From: Alphaproteobacteria bacterium
GTDB lineage: Bacteria > Pseudomonadota > Alphaproteobacteria > RF32 > CAG-239
Direction: 5' to 3'
Assembly: GCA_017939155.1 (NCBI GenBank)
Contig: JAGAZZ010000002.1
Coordinates: forward strand, 1-59,514
Length of the DNA: 59,514 bases
Below, one piece after another: positions 17,976-27,005 of this stretch. Numbering within the stretch: the first letter of the stretch is position 1; each line of letters starts with the position of its first letter. The position numbers were made by a program, and so were the translations under genes. The notes under the pieces are model-generated. The model worked only from the letters and a program-made list of their open reading frames with translations. It searched no databases and was not told the origin of the DNA.

Positions 17976-19445
17976 ATGTGTAACAGTCTAAAAAAATGCT
18001 CAGCATACATATTACTTTTAGTTGTGTCTTTTTTGATTTGTTTAGTTTTCTCTCAAAATCCAATTCATAATTATTATTTTGCTGATGATGCATATTATGA
18101 GTATGTAGGTAAACTAATTAATCAAGGCTTTGTGCCATATAGAGATATTTGGGACCACAAAGGGCCTATTGTATATTGGTGGTATGCCATAGGATATAAA
18201 ATTTATCCAATGACAGGTATGTATTTTCTAGAAGTGTTAAATTTATTTTTATCAATGAGTTTGTCTTACAATATAGCAAAAAGATATTTGAACAACATTT
18301 GTTCATTATTGATAGTCATAGTGTTATTTCTTAACATCCCATATAAAGATTCTGTTGGTAATACGGAAATGCTCTCATTATTGCCAATTCTATATTTAAT
18401 TCATCTTGTTGATATTTATATTAATAAACTTTATTTGAAAAAAATAGACTATATATCAATAGGTTTGATAATATCTATTTTATTTTTTATAAAACCCCTT
18501 TATTTAGTTTCGCCTTGTGTGCTTTGTTTATATATACTAAGTGCTACAATAAAGAATAAAGATATAAAAGAGCTAAAAAAATTATTTTTATATGGAGGAA
18601 TGGGCTTTGTTGTACCAACAATTATTATCTTGATGTGGTTGACAGTAAATCATGCAATAATGGATTTCTATACTAGTTATATAGAATTTAATATTGCATA
18701 TACCTTAAAGAATAACACAGAAGGTCGTGGATCTCTATGGGGGACGTTTTACTTTTTTGTAAAACAACCAATAATAATTTTATCTACGCTATCTATTGTA
18801 TATATTTTAATAAATAAAAAGAAACATGAAGTAAAATGCAATAAATTTATATATTTATTAATTATAACCTTTATTATAACATTTGTACTTCTAGTGCTAC
18901 CTAAAAATATGTATTTTCATTACTTGATTATATTATTTCCTATCATCTTATATCTTTTAATTTTTGCTACAAAAAATGTAAAATCAAATACGGTTTTAAT
19001 TGTAATTTTAGAAACGTTAATTATAATGTTTTCACATACACTTTACTCTAGTGTTGCAAAACATCATGAAAAAGAATTAGCAAAAGATAAAAAATATCGT
19101 GAAATTGCAAGTGTAATATCGCAAGAGCTTGAAAGTAATGAAACATTTGCATCTTTAATATCAGATATGACCAAATTACATCTGTATTCAAATAGACATT
19201 CTGCAACTAAATATCCATTTCTTACAATATATAATAGAATTTATCCTGAAAAAGTAAAAGAAGAATTTAGCAAAATAAAACCAAAAATTATAGTTACACT
19301 GGAAGATGATGAAATAACATTAGTATCAAAAAAACCATTAAAAATTAATATAGAAAAAAAAATACGTTTATCAGAGTTATTTAATGTAAATGACTATAAT
19401 GTAATATATAGAAAAAATTCATATATTATCTATAAATTAAAATAA
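17976..19445 (+). CDS. AT-rich GT-C/ArnT-like polytopic glycosyltransferase
   Basis: The protein (489 residues) has about ten to twelve membrane segments and a short soluble C-terminus. Near the N-terminus, YYFADDAYYEYVGKLI supplies the first-loop acidic residues of GT-C enzymes, followed by VPYRDIWDHKGPIVYWW, a motif typical of PMT/ArnT-like membrane mannosyl or aminoarabinosyl transferases. The strong AT bias (Asn, Ile, Lys and Tyr rich) contrasts with the ffh operon directly after it and suggests horizontal transfer. Sugar and acceptor are unknown. Confidence 0.72.
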   Translation: MCNSLKKCSAYILLLVVSFLICLVFSQNPIHNYYFADDAYYEYVGKLINQGFVPYRDIWDHKGPIVYWWYAIGYKIYPMTGMYFLEVLNLFLSMSLSYNIAKRYLNNICSLLIVIVLFLNIPYKDSVGNTEMLSLLPILYLIHLVDIYINKLYLKKIDYISIGLIISILFFIKPLYLVSPCVLCLYILSATIKNKDIKELKKLFLYGGMGFVVPTIIILMWLTVNHAIMDFYTSYIEFNIAYTLKNNTEGRGSLWGTFYFFVKQPIIILSTLSIVYILINKKKHEVKCNKFIYLLIITFIITFVLLVLPKNMYFHYLIILFPIILYLLIFATKNVKSNTVLIVILETLIIMFSHTLYSSVAKHHEKELAKDKKYREIASVISQELESNETFASLISDMTKLHLYSNRHSATKYPFLTIYNRIYPEKVKEEFSKIKPKIIVTLEDDEITLVSKKPLKINIEKKIRLSELFNVNDYNVIYRKNSYIIYKLK

Positions 19446-19453
19446 AAAATCTC

Positions 19454-19481
19454 TTGACTCTTACAAATTTATCCCTAATAT
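19454..19481 (+). promoter_or_regulatory. Promoter for the ffh operon
   Basis: TTGACT (19454-19459) and TAATAT (19476-19481) are 16 bases apart. The predicted transcript begins near 19488, before the hairpin and T run at 19519-19563. Confidence 0.6.
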
Positions 19482-19518
19482 ACCCTCATATTTTGATAAA
19501 AAATAACACTCTGCGGAG

Positions 19519-19563
19519 TGCCGTCAGTCAGCGAAGGTTCGCCCACTGGCGCAAATTTTTTTT
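19519..19563 (+). terminator. Leader hairpin with T run: attenuator or small RNA end before ffh
   Basis: An imperfect stem built from 19519-19553, whose inner part GCGA (19531-19534) and TCGC (19539-19542) pairs, is followed by eight T (19556-19563). It lies between the predicted promoter and the ffh start at 19596, so it could end a short RNA of about 75 bases or attenuate the operon. It could also end transcripts from the glycosyltransferase gene. Confidence 0.5.
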
Positions 19564-19595
19564 ATCAAACAGGTGAAATAACAAAAGGAAAACAA

Positions 19596-20984
19596 ATGTT
19601 TGATACATTGACCAATAAGTTAAGCGGTGTATTCGCCAAGCTCGGTTCTCGCGGTGTCTTGAAAGAAAAAGACATTGAAGAGGGCTTACGCGAGATTCGT
19701 TTGGCTTTGTTGGAGGCAGATGTTTCTCTTCCTGTTGTTAAAGAGTTTATGAACCATGTCAAAGAAAAGGCAATAGGCGAAAAAGTCATCAAATCAATTC
19801 GTCCCGACCAACAGTTGGTTAAAATCGTTTATGATGAACTTGTCAACTTGTTAGGCGCAGAGGCAGAAACAGAATTAAATTTTAAGACCGTTCCGCCGGC
19901 AGTTCTCTTGATGGTCGGTTTGCAAGGCTCAGGTAAGACGACAACTTCGGCAAAAATCGCCTTGAAATTAAAGAAAAATAAGCGTGTGCTTTTAGCCTCA
20001 CTGGACGTTTATCGTCCGGCCGCGCAAGAGCAACTGGCGCAATTAGGTAAACAAATAAACGTTGACGTCTTGCCGATAGTCGCCGGACAAAAGCCGCTTG
20101 AAATCACCAAGCGCGCCCTTGAAGAGGGCAAAAAAGGCCTTTATGATGTCCTAATCTTGGATACGGCTGGTCGTTTGCAGATAGATGAAGTTTTAATGGA
20201 AGAAGTCGCTTCTGTTAAAAAGTTGGCTAATCCGACTGAAACATTACTTGTCGCAGACGCGCTTATCGGGCAGGAAGCCTGCAATGTGGCGAAAGAATTT
20301 AACGCAAAAGTCGGTGTTACCGGTCTTGTGTTAACCCGTATCGATGGTTCGTCCCGTGCCGGTGCGGCATTGTCAATGAAAATGGTTTCTGGCGCCCCGT
20401 TAAAGTTTTTGGGAACGGGTGAAAAACTGGAAGATATTGAGGAATTTCACGCTGACCGCCTTGCCGGACGAATCTTGGATAAAGGTGATGTGGTAAGTTT
20501 GGTTGAAAAAGCGGTTGAAAATATTAATCACGAAGAAGCCGAAGCCGCCGCCAAAAAAATGTTAAACGGCAAATTTGACCTAAACGATATGTTAAATCAA
20601 ATGCGCCAAATGCAAAAGCTGGGGTCAATGTCGAGCATAATGGGAATGCTCCCGGGGTTGGCTAAATATAAAGAGCAGATAGAAGCCGTTAATGCGGACG
20701 CCATAATGAAAAAACAAGAAGCCATCATTCTCTCGATGACTAAAAAAGAGCGTCGCAATCCGGATATAATTAAGGCATCGCGCAAAAAAAGAATTGCCGC
20801 CGGTGCCGGAGTAGAAGTTCATGAAGTTAACAAGTTGCTTAAATCCTATGAGCAAATGTCAACTATGATGAAGCAAATGGGGAAAATGGGGGGCTTAGGC
20901 TCTCTTGCAACCCGTTTTATGAAAAAAAGTCCGTTTGGAGGAAATCCCTTCGGCGGGTTTAATAATAACAAATTTCCGTTTTAA
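19596..20984 (+). CDS. ffh: Signal recognition particle protein Ffh
   Basis: Ffh is the SRP54 homologue that binds signal sequences with 4.5S RNA and, with FtsY, targets membrane proteins. The 462-residue product has the N domain (residues 1-85), the GTPase domain with P-loop GLQGSGKTTTSAK, DVYRPAAQEQL, DTAGR and TRIDG, and a methionine-rich M domain (MRQMQKLG, MLPG) ending in a Gly/Asn/Phe-rich tail. The start at 19596 is set by AAAGGAA at 19584-19590; a longer in-frame extension upstream reads through the leader hairpin and is rejected. It leads the ffh-rpsP-rimM-trmD-rplS operon. Confidence 0.97.
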   Translation: MFDTLTNKLSGVFAKLGSRGVLKEKDIEEGLREIRLALLEADVSLPVVKEFMNHVKEKAIGEKVIKSIRPDQQLVKIVYDELVNLLGAEAETELNFKTVPPAVLLMVGLQGSGKTTTSAKIALKLKKNKRVLLASLDVYRPAAQEQLAQLGKQINVDVLPIVAGQKPLEITKRALEEGKKGLYDVLILDTAGRLQIDEVLMEEVASVKKLANPTETLLVADALIGQEACNVAKEFNAKVGVTGLVLTRIDGSSRAGAALSMKMVSGAPLKFLGTGEKLEDIEEFHADRLAGRILDKGDVVSLVEKAVENINHEEAEAAAKKMLNGKFDLNDMLNQMRQMQKLGSMSSIMGMLPGLAKYKEQIEAVNADAIMKKQEAIILSMTKKERRNPDIIKASRKKRIAAGAGVEVHEVNKLLKSYEQMSTMMKQMGKMGGLGSLATRFMKKSPFGGNPFGGFNNNKFPF

Positions 20985-21025
20985 GCGGAAAAACGAAACT
21001 AACAAATAAACCAGAAAGGAAAAAA

Positions 21026-21415
21026 ATGACAGTTCGTATTAGACTTTCTCGCGGTGGTTCTAAAAAGCACCCTTACTATCGTGTTGTGGCTGCTGACCAA
21101 AGAGCTCCCCGTGATGGCAGATTTATTGAAAAATTGGGTTCTTACAATCCTCTTCTTCCCAAAGACCACGCTGAACGTTTGGTTATTGATGAAGAAAAAG
21201 TAAAATCTTGGATTGCAAAAGGGGCTCAACCGACAGAAAGATTGCAGAAATTGTTTGCAAACTTAGGTTTGTGCAAAGCACCGGTCATTCACAATCAGCC
21301 GAAGAAATCTGCGCCAAAAGCTAAAGCTTTGGAAAGAATTAAAGAAAAAGAAGAAAAGGCAAAAGCTGCCGCTGAGGCTGCTGCTGCCGAGGCTGCTGAA
21401 TCTGCAGAAGCTTAA
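21026..21415 (+). CDS. rpsP: Ribosomal protein S16
   Basis: S16 is a 30S subunit assembly protein. The first 80 residues match the family (VRIRLSRGG, KHPYYRVVAADQRAPRDGRFIE, GSYNPL). A further 45 residues form a Lys/Ala/Glu-rich tail, typical of alphaproteobacterial S16, which makes the protein 129 residues instead of about 82. AAAGGA precedes the ATG. It is 41 bases after ffh in the same operon. Confidence 0.97.
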   Translation: MTVRIRLSRGGSKKHPYYRVVAADQRAPRDGRFIEKLGSYNPLLPKDHAERLVIDEEKVKSWIAKGAQPTERLQKLFANLGLCKAPVIHNQPKKSAPKAKALERIKEKEEKAKAAAEAAAAEAAESAEA

Positions 21416-21460
21416 TCTTTTTTTGATTATAAATTAAGTTTATGTTGCAATAGGTAACGA

Positions 21461-22003
21461 ATGAGTATGAAAAAAGTTTGTTTAGGAAAAATTGTCGGGG
21501 TTCACGGCATAAAAGGCGAATTTAAGGTCAAAAGCTATACCGCGGTTGACCGGGATATTGCCTCTTACGGTGAGCTGGAAGACAAAACCGGCGAACTCAA
21601 ATTTTCGCTTAAAGTTACCGGACACTCCAAAGATTTACTCCGTATCAAAATCAAGGGAATTGATGACCGAACCAAGGCCGAAACCCTGATTGGCACAGAG
21701 TTGTATGCCCCGCGCGGCGTTCTGCCGGAACTGAAAACCGACGAGGTGTACTATGAGGCAGATTTGGTCGGCTTAAAAGTGTTTGATGAACAAAAAAATG
21801 AAGTCGCGAAAGTTATAGGTTTTTATAATTTTGGCGCTGGAGATATTTTGGAAATCAAGCTTAAAACAGGGCGGGCGGAAATGTTGCCGTTTAACAAAGC
21901 CTATGTGCCGGAGATAAATTTGGAAGACGGCTATATTATTGTTGCGTCAACCGCAATGGTGTTTTTTGAGGACGATGAGGACTTAAAAGATGCTGAATGT
22001 TAA
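21461..22003 (+). CDS. rimM: 16S rRNA processing protein RimM
   Basis: RimM assists 30S maturation by binding S19 and the 16S 3' major domain. The 180-residue product begins with the classic CLGKIVGVHGIKGEFKV and has the PRC-barrel part (VYYEADLVGLKV). It sits between rpsP and trmD in the usual order and overlaps trmD by 14 bases. Starts at 21461 and 21467 are both possible. Confidence 0.95.
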   Translation: MSMKKVCLGKIVGVHGIKGEFKVKSYTAVDRDIASYGELEDKTGELKFSLKVTGHSKDLLRIKIKGIDDRTKAETLIGTELYAPRGVLPELKTDEVYYEADLVGLKVFDEQKNEVAKVIGFYNFGAGDILEIKLKTGRAEMLPFNKAYVPEINLEDGYIIVASTAMVFFEDDEDLKDAEC

Positions 22004-22682
22004 AATCTTGACCATCTTTCCTGAGCTGTTCCCAGGTTTTTTGGGAGCGTCGCTGACAGGAAAGGCAATGGAAGAGAACAAGTGGCAGCTTAAAACGGTG
22101 AACATCAGGGACTATGCTTTTGACAAGCACAAATCCGTTGATGACACGCCGTGTGGCGGCGGAGCGGGGATGATTATGCGTCCGGACGTTTTAGGTCGGG
22201 CAATCGCTGACAATCATACCACGGGGCGGATAATTTATATGTCCCCCAAAGGAACACCGCTGACCCAGAAAAAAGCCCGTGAGCTTGCCAACGAAACGGA
22301 GTTGACGATAATCTGTGCCAGATTTGAAGGCATTGACGAGCGTGTCATTGAAGCCTTTAATATCGAGGAAATCAGTATTGGCGACTATATCTTAACCGGC
22401 GGCGAGCAAGCAGCGCAAATTATGCTGGACGCGGTCGTGAGACTTCTTCCGGGGGTCTTGGGAAACGAAATGTCGCTTGAAGATGAAAGTTTTGAAAACA
22501 ATCTTCTCGAATACCCGCAATACACCCGCCCGATTGAGTGGGAGGGGCGCACGGTTCCGGAAGTCTTGCTTTCAGGACATCACCAAAAGATAGCCAACTG
22601 GAGAAAACAACAGTCCGAAATTGCAACGAAAGCCAAACGGCCTGACTTATTTAAGATTTATCTTGATTCTAAAAATAGTTAG
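21990..22682 (+). CDS. trmD: tRNA (guanine-N1)-methyltransferase
   Basis: TrmD makes m1G37 in tRNAs that read CNN codons, preventing frameshifts. The 230-residue product carries ILTIFPELFPGFL at the start, the region DDTPCGGGAGMIMRPDV, and the knot motif ISIGDYILTGGE with the SAM-binding deep trefoil. The end (PEVLLSGHHQKIANWR) is intact. It overlaps rimM by 14 bases and is followed closely by rplS. Confidence 0.97.
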   Translation: MLNVKILTIFPELFPGFLGASLTGKAMEENKWQLKTVNIRDYAFDKHKSVDDTPCGGGAGMIMRPDVLGRAIADNHTTGRIIYMSPKGTPLTQKKARELANETELTIICARFEGIDERVIEAFNIEEISIGDYILTGGEQAAQIMLDAVVRLLPGVLGNEMSLEDESFENNLLEYPQYTRPIEWEGRTVPEVLLSGHHQKIANWRKQQSEIATKAKRPDLFKIYLDSKNS

Positions 22683-22721
22683 GTGTATAAAGTAAAAAAT
22701 TTATATAAAAAGGTAAAACTG

Positions 22722-23111
22722 ATGAACATTTTAGAAAACATTGAAAAAGAGCAAGTTGCCAAATTGACCGAAGGCAAGAACATTCCTGACTTCAAAGCCG
22801 GCGACACCCTTAAAGTTCACACCAAAGTTAAAGAAGGCGACCGTGAGCGTATCCAAATTTATGAAGGTATCTGCATTGCCCGTAAAAACGATGGTTTGAA
22901 TTCTTCTTTCACCGTTCGCAAAATCTCTTTTGGTGAAGGCGTAGAACGTGTATTCCCGTTGTATTCTCCAAACGTTGCGAAAATTGAAGTAACCCGTATC
23001 GGTAAAGTAAGACGTGCGAAGTTATACTTCTTGCGCGCTCTGCGTGGCCGTTCTGCCCGTATTGCAGACGATTTGTCCGCACAGGCAAAAGCTAAAAACA
23101 ACGACAAATAG
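22722..23111 (+). CDS. rplS: Ribosomal protein L19
   Basis: L19 lies at the 30S-50S interface. The 129-residue product matches the family ([48 protein letters not shown]). ATG 22722 with AAAGGT 9 bases ahead is the correct start; an upstream in-frame extension has no homology. It closes the operon and is followed by a bidirectional terminator. Confidence 0.97.
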   Translation: MNILENIEKEQVAKLTEGKNIPDFKAGDTLKVHTKVKEGDRERIQIYEGICIARKNDGLNSSFTVRKISFGEGVERVFPLYSPNVAKIEVTRIGKVRRAKLYFLRALRGRSARIADDLSAQAKAKNNDK

Positions 23112-23130
23112 GGCTTTGCTCATAGGTATT

Positions 23131-23158
23131 AAAAACCCCCGCCGTCTTCAAGCGGGGG
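23131..23158. terminator. Bidirectional intrinsic terminator between rplS and the glycan operon
   Basis: CCCCCGC (23136-23142) pairs with GCGGGGG (23152-23158) around a nine-base loop. Five A at 23131-23135 give a clean T run on the minus strand, ending the convergent glycan operon; on the plus strand the T run is interrupted. Confidence 0.75.
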
Positions 23159-23164
23159 CTTGTC

Positions 23165-24178
23165 TTATTTAAGTCCTAAAAACTTCTTAATCGACCGGAT
23201 AAAAGTTTCTCGCTTAGGTAGAAAACAAATGGGTTTGAGTTTGTTCGTAACTTCATTTAAACGCATTAAGGCTTCATCGGCGTCTTTTCCGGTAATTTGA
23301 GCAATGGCATTGTTGATAATGGCTTGTTTTAGCTCAGAAATGTCAACAGCGCAAGGTTCCCAATCAATATACTTCATATCTTGATGAGAATAAATCGGTA
23401 AAATCCCTCGCAAAACATCAAATCGCATATCCGAAGGATGAGCCGTGATAAAAATCACGGGAATTCCCATAGCAACACAAGGCATAGCTACATGAATCCT
23501 TGAGGTAATCACAAGCTTTGCTTGCTCTTTGTATTGTTTTAAAATCTCCCTGGCACGTTGCTCAAATTCCATCGCGTCATCTTTAGTCAAAGGATAATGA
23601 TTCCAAAAATATAAATGGCTGATAGAAAAATCAGCTTCGTCAACAATCTGCTTCGGAAGCCTCTTTAAAACCGCGCGATTAACATCAACAATAAAAGTTT
23701 TACCGTCTTGCGGCTCTTGTTCCCTTGCATCCAACGTAAGAGTCATACAGCCGGAAAAATAAGCATTAACCCCGTAAGATAATAGAAAATCACGCGTTTT
23801 TCTATCTCTACAGCCAATAGGTTCAAAAGCTTTCATCTTCTTATGGATTTTTTTCTCTAAAAAGAGTTGGTGCGTTTGTTTCTGCTTATTTAAATGAAAA
23901 CCTAAAAACACCGGAGAAATTTGTTCACTCCAAGGAAACGGAAAAATACCGCAGGAATTTGCAAACCACGATTGCATCACGAGTTTGCAAGGCTCTCCAT
24001 TATAAGTATCAAGTTCATCCCGATTAATCAAAATTAAATCATCAGCAGAAACGCCGGCTTTTCGATAAATATTTTCAACCGCGATATTTTGAATGCAGTC
24101 GCCGATATTGCCGTCTCTTTTCCAGCCGCATTACGGCATATATTTATATTGAATGTAAAAACGTCCAAATTTAGTCAC
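23165..24178 (-). pseudogene. Polysaccharide pyruvyltransferase family gene with an in-frame stop
   Basis: The long reading frame (24031 down to 23165) shows the family features GCRDRKTRDFLLSYG, FSGCMTLTL and VITSRIHVAMPCVAMGIPV. The homology continues upstream in the same frame through GNIGDCIQNIAVENIYRK, where the family has its N-x-GD-x-x-Q motif, but a TAA at 24133-24131 interrupts it after 15 codons. The original start is probably GTG 24178, which has GGAG 8 bases ahead and lies 2 bases after the stop of the glycosyltransferase 8 gene. The only start left after the TAA is a TTG at 24031, which would drop the conserved motif. Enzymes of this family add ketal pyruvate to surface polysaccharides. 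It is most likely inactivated unless the stop is read through or is an error. Confidence 0.75.
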
Positions 24179-24180
24179 AG

Positions 24181-25017
24181 TCAGTTCTCCAAGTTCTTAA
24201 AAAATCTATTAAATAACAGCAATAAACCAGAGGGTTCTTTTATTATCTTTTGCTTTATTCTATCATACTTAAACCATAATTTCTTTAATTTATGCGTGCT
24301 TTCTTTATGCCAAGGTTTAATTCTGCCGGTGTAGTGGATGATAACGGCAGATTTTCTTTTATTTTTCTCTTTTTTAGCATTAGCTGTCGCAAAATTATAA
24401 ATGCTGTCAACTTCTTTTATTTTATCACGAAATGCAAGGTTGATAATATCTTGGTCTTGATACTTAATCTTTTCGGCATATTCCGCCGTCAGCGTAAGAA
24501 GTTTTTGGCTGATTTTATCTTGTCGCATTTTGGGAAGATTAAACAAAATGGCTCCGGCGTTAATGTATAAATCCTCATCGCTAAAACCAATTTCACTCTT
24601 ATACCCACTCCTTTCAATAAAAAGGTCTTTCACAGCGGCGGCATAGAAGTTGGTAATATCCGTATTATAAAGCTCCTCAAGCGATTGGTTGACAATAACA
24701 TCCGCATCTAAATATAACGCCTTATCTTCATCAGGCAATAAATCAGCTATCATATAGCGAAAATAAGTTTCTTTCGAGATATAATCAATTGTTGTCGGAA
24801 CGTCCTTAAACATTTGCACATCAGGAGAAATGTAGCTAACGTCAAAATAAGCATAACGTTTTTTGAGTTTTTGAATCACCCTCTTGTTTTCATCAGAAAA
24901 ATCAGTTGTAAAAATAAAAAAGCGAAAAGCCGTTTGTGGATTGTTTTCTAAAATGGATGTCAAAACGGTTGTTAAGATATGCGCATAAGAATTATTAACG
25001 CTAAAAACAATATTCAT
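24181..25017 (-). CDS. Family 8 glycosyltransferase
   Basis: This retaining glycosyltransferase (278 residues, LgtC/GspA type) has the start NIVFSVNNSYAHIL, the metal-binding DxD in LYLDADVIVN, and the C-terminal HYTGRIKPWHK typical of GT8. GT8 enzymes add glucose or galactose to lipopolysaccharide or capsule. The start at 25017 has AAGGA ahead; a longer reading frame would overlap the previous gene. It lies 1 base after the GT2 gene and 2 bases before the pyruvyltransferase gene, in one operon. Confidence 0.88.
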   Translation of the reverse strand: MNIVFSVNNSYAHILTTVLTSILENNPQTAFRFFIFTTDFSDENKRVIQKLKKRYAYFDVSYISPDVQMFKDVPTTIDYISKETYFRYMIADLLPDEDKALYLDADVIVNQSLEELYNTDITNFYAAAVKDLFIERSGYKSEIGFSDEDLYINAGAILFNLPKMRQDKISQKLLTLTAEYAEKIKYQDQDIINLAFRDKIKEVDSIYNFATANAKKEKNKRKSAVIIHYTGRIKPWHKESTHKLKKLWFKYDRIKQKIIKEPSGLLLLFNRFFKNLEN

Positions 25018-25018
25018 A

Positions 25019-25957
25019 TTATTTTCCTTTTTTAACCAATCGTCGGTATGCAAGCCAACGCAAAAATTTATGGTAACGAAACTTCAAAAGTCCGGCTTCA
25101 TCCAAATCCCTTAATTCATCAGCAAAAGCTTCAAGCATTTCATTCTTATTTTTGTCCGAAGCTCTGAGGCAGCGGTTGTATTGTTGTTTCAATAAATCCG
25201 GCACCAAAAAATGCAAAACGGCTTTCTTTTCCATATCATTAAAAGTGTCAAACAATTTAATCAGCGCTTTAACGCCCGTATGATAATCAAGAATATGAGA
25301 TACTTGTCCTTCTTGTTTTGAAAGCGAAGAATGCCTTAAAGTGTAAAAATAAAGCTTCTCATCAATCATAACTGTTTTCGGCCGTTTAGCTAAAATACTG
25401 TATGTAAAAGGAACATCTTCAAATAAAATATGTTCAATAAACTTTTCTTTTTCAAGTAGACGCCTATCATAAAGTTTGGTCCAGACTTCCGCTGGAAATT
25501 TATGGTTGCATTCAGCCAGCGGGTTTGCATAGTATTTGGCTTTAATCTCAGGCATAGATATATCTTTTGCCTGTGCAGGCAAATCATTTTCCATAACTTT
25601 TTGAAAATCAAAACAAACCATTTCCGCCTGATGTTTTTGCATAAAATAAAGCGCGGTTTCTAAAAGCTTGGGATGTATAGCGTCATCAGAATCAAGAAAA
25701 TAAACATATTTTCCTAAAGCTTCGCGCAAGCCGGTGTTACGCGCTCCCGATAGCCCTTTGTTTTCTTGATGGATAATCTTAAAACGCTTATCTTTTTTGG
25801 CATATTTTTCTAAAATCTGAGCCGAACCGTCAGTTGACCCGTCATTAACGCAAAGAGCTTCAAAATCTGTAAAAGTTTGCGCCATAACGCTGTCTAAACA
25901 AAAGCCAAGAAACTTCTCAACGTTATAAACGGGAATAATGATGGAAACAAGTGGCAT
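25019..25957 (-). CDS. Family 2 glycosyltransferase
   Basis: The 312-residue protein opens with the GT2 motif VSIIIPVYNVEKFL, then VNDGSTDGS, the nucleotide-sugar segment GLSGARNTGL, and the DxD in YFLDSDD. No membrane anchor is seen; the C-terminal 100 residues are helical. It is the first gene of the three-gene surface-glycan operon that reads leftward. The specific sugar cannot be predicted. Confidence 0.88.
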   Translation of the reverse strand: MPLVSIIIPVYNVEKFLGFCLDSVMAQTFTDFEALCVNDGSTDGSAQILEKYAKKDKRFKIIHQENKGLSGARNTGLREALGKYVYFLDSDDAIHPKLLETALYFMQKHQAEMVCFDFQKVMENDLPAQAKDISMPEIKAKYYANPLAECNHKFPAEVWTKLYDRRLLEKEKFIEHILFEDVPFTYSILAKRPKTVMIDEKLYFYTLRHSSLSKQEGQVSHILDYHTGVKALIKLFDTFNDMEKKAVLHFLVPDLLKQQYNRCLRASDKNKNEMLEAFADELRDLDEAGLLKFRYHKFLRWLAYRRLVKKGK

Positions 25958-26049
25958 AATAAACCCCGAAAGTCTTATTTATTGAATAAAAAAACGCTAT
26001 CATGTCCGCTTATAAATGGCAAGCAATATTTTAAAATAGGCAACACATA

Positions 26050-26077
26050 AAAAAATATCCCCGAATAATCGGGGATA
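26050..26077 (-). terminator. Intrinsic terminator for the gene at 26099-26764
   Basis: TATCCCCGA (26056-26064) pairs with TCGGGGATA (26069-26077) around a four-base loop; on the minus strand it is followed by a T run (A at 26051-26055). Confidence 0.8.
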
Positions 26078-26098
26078 AGAGATAATGAAATAAAAAAT

Positions 26099-26764
26099 CT
26101 ATCCTTTCTTGTCAAGCTCAACCAACATCCGGTAATAGTCGATAAAGCGGGTAAGCCTCGCCGTCATGAAAAAGTAATCTTTATCCAGCCAATAAATAAA
26201 CTGCATAAATTTACGATAATCATGCAAAAGGAGTTGACCGCTATTAATAATGACATTGCCAAAAACAATCTCATTTTTTAATATTCCCGCGCGAGCAATA
26301 ATCTTTTTTAAGGTCGAGCGGTGAAGTTTAAGCTTTTGCGGATAATTATCAAAAAGCGTGTCAATACCATCATAAAACAAGGTATGTACATATTCATGGT
26401 CGAACAAATGCTTAAGAAATGCGAGTGGTAACGCATCCCAAAGATGTTCGGGTGTAATAGGATTAGGCATAATACTTGCTTTATTTTCAAGAATATGCAA
26501 AACCTCATCGCTCCATTCAATAGTATTAAACCAATTAGGTGACCCTAATTTAGATACCATTTTTTGATGAAATTTATATTTAAATAGTTTTTCAAGCTGA
26601 TAAATAATCAGATATAATTCTTTGCCCAATAGTAAGTTGAGCGCGTAAAGCTCAGACAATTGTTCTGTGTCAAGTTGTCTTTTGCTAATCATCCTATCAT
26701 AAATTTTTTTATCCCGTTCTGAAATAAAAAGTTCAGATAAGTGCGTATAATTAATATGTTTCAT
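26099..26764 (-). CDS. Hypothetical protein, possibly a distant Abi/HEPN-like family
   Basis: The 221-residue protein is all-helical and soluble. Its layout resembles the Abi_2/AbiD family of abortive-infection proteins: an N-terminal helix with a YxL segment, SPNWFN, and LWDALPLAFLKHLF. The RN-x-x-x-H nuclease motif of HEPN proteins is not clearly present; a diverged LKNEIVFGN segment sits where it would be expected, so any activity is doubtful. AAAGGGA precedes the ATG. It is a single-gene unit with its own terminator. Confidence 0.45.
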   Translation of the reverse strand: MKHINYTHLSELFISERDKKIYDRMISKRQLDTEQLSELYALNLLLGKELYLIIYQLEKLFKYKFHQKMVSKLGSPNWFNTIEWSDEVLHILENKASIMPNPITPEHLWDALPLAFLKHLFDHEYVHTLFYDGIDTLFDNYPQKLKLHRSTLKKIIARAGILKNEIVFGNVIINSGQLLLHDYRKFMQFIYWLDKDYFFMTARLTRFIDYYRMLVELDKKG

Positions 26765-26948
26765 TTTAGTCCCTTTATATTAAGTAAAACAACAAAAATT
26801 CATACCGCTAAACAAAGCCGGTATGATACCAATAAATTTAAGGGAGCTCATATAATAAAAATAGCGCAAAACGATGTTTATCTGAAAAAAAATATAGCTA
26901 AAAGTTCTATAAATATAAAATAACCGATACGCCAAAAATACATAGTCG

Positions 26949-26975
26949 TTGACAACTGATTTTCTTTTATATAAA
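26949..26975 (+). promoter_or_regulatory. Possible promoter for the STAS/PP2C operon
   Basis: TTGACA (26949-26954) is followed after 15 bases by TATAAA (26970-26975). GGAG lies before the start at 27006. The spacing is short, so support is moderate. Confidence 0.5.
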
Positions 26976-27005
26976 TTAAAGCAAATAAAATAATAGGAGC
27001 AGATA

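Noticed and set aside
19519..19563. 4.5S RNA gene (ffs) beside ffh
   Set aside because: The conserved GGAA-type loop and GCAG core of bacterial SRP RNA are absent.
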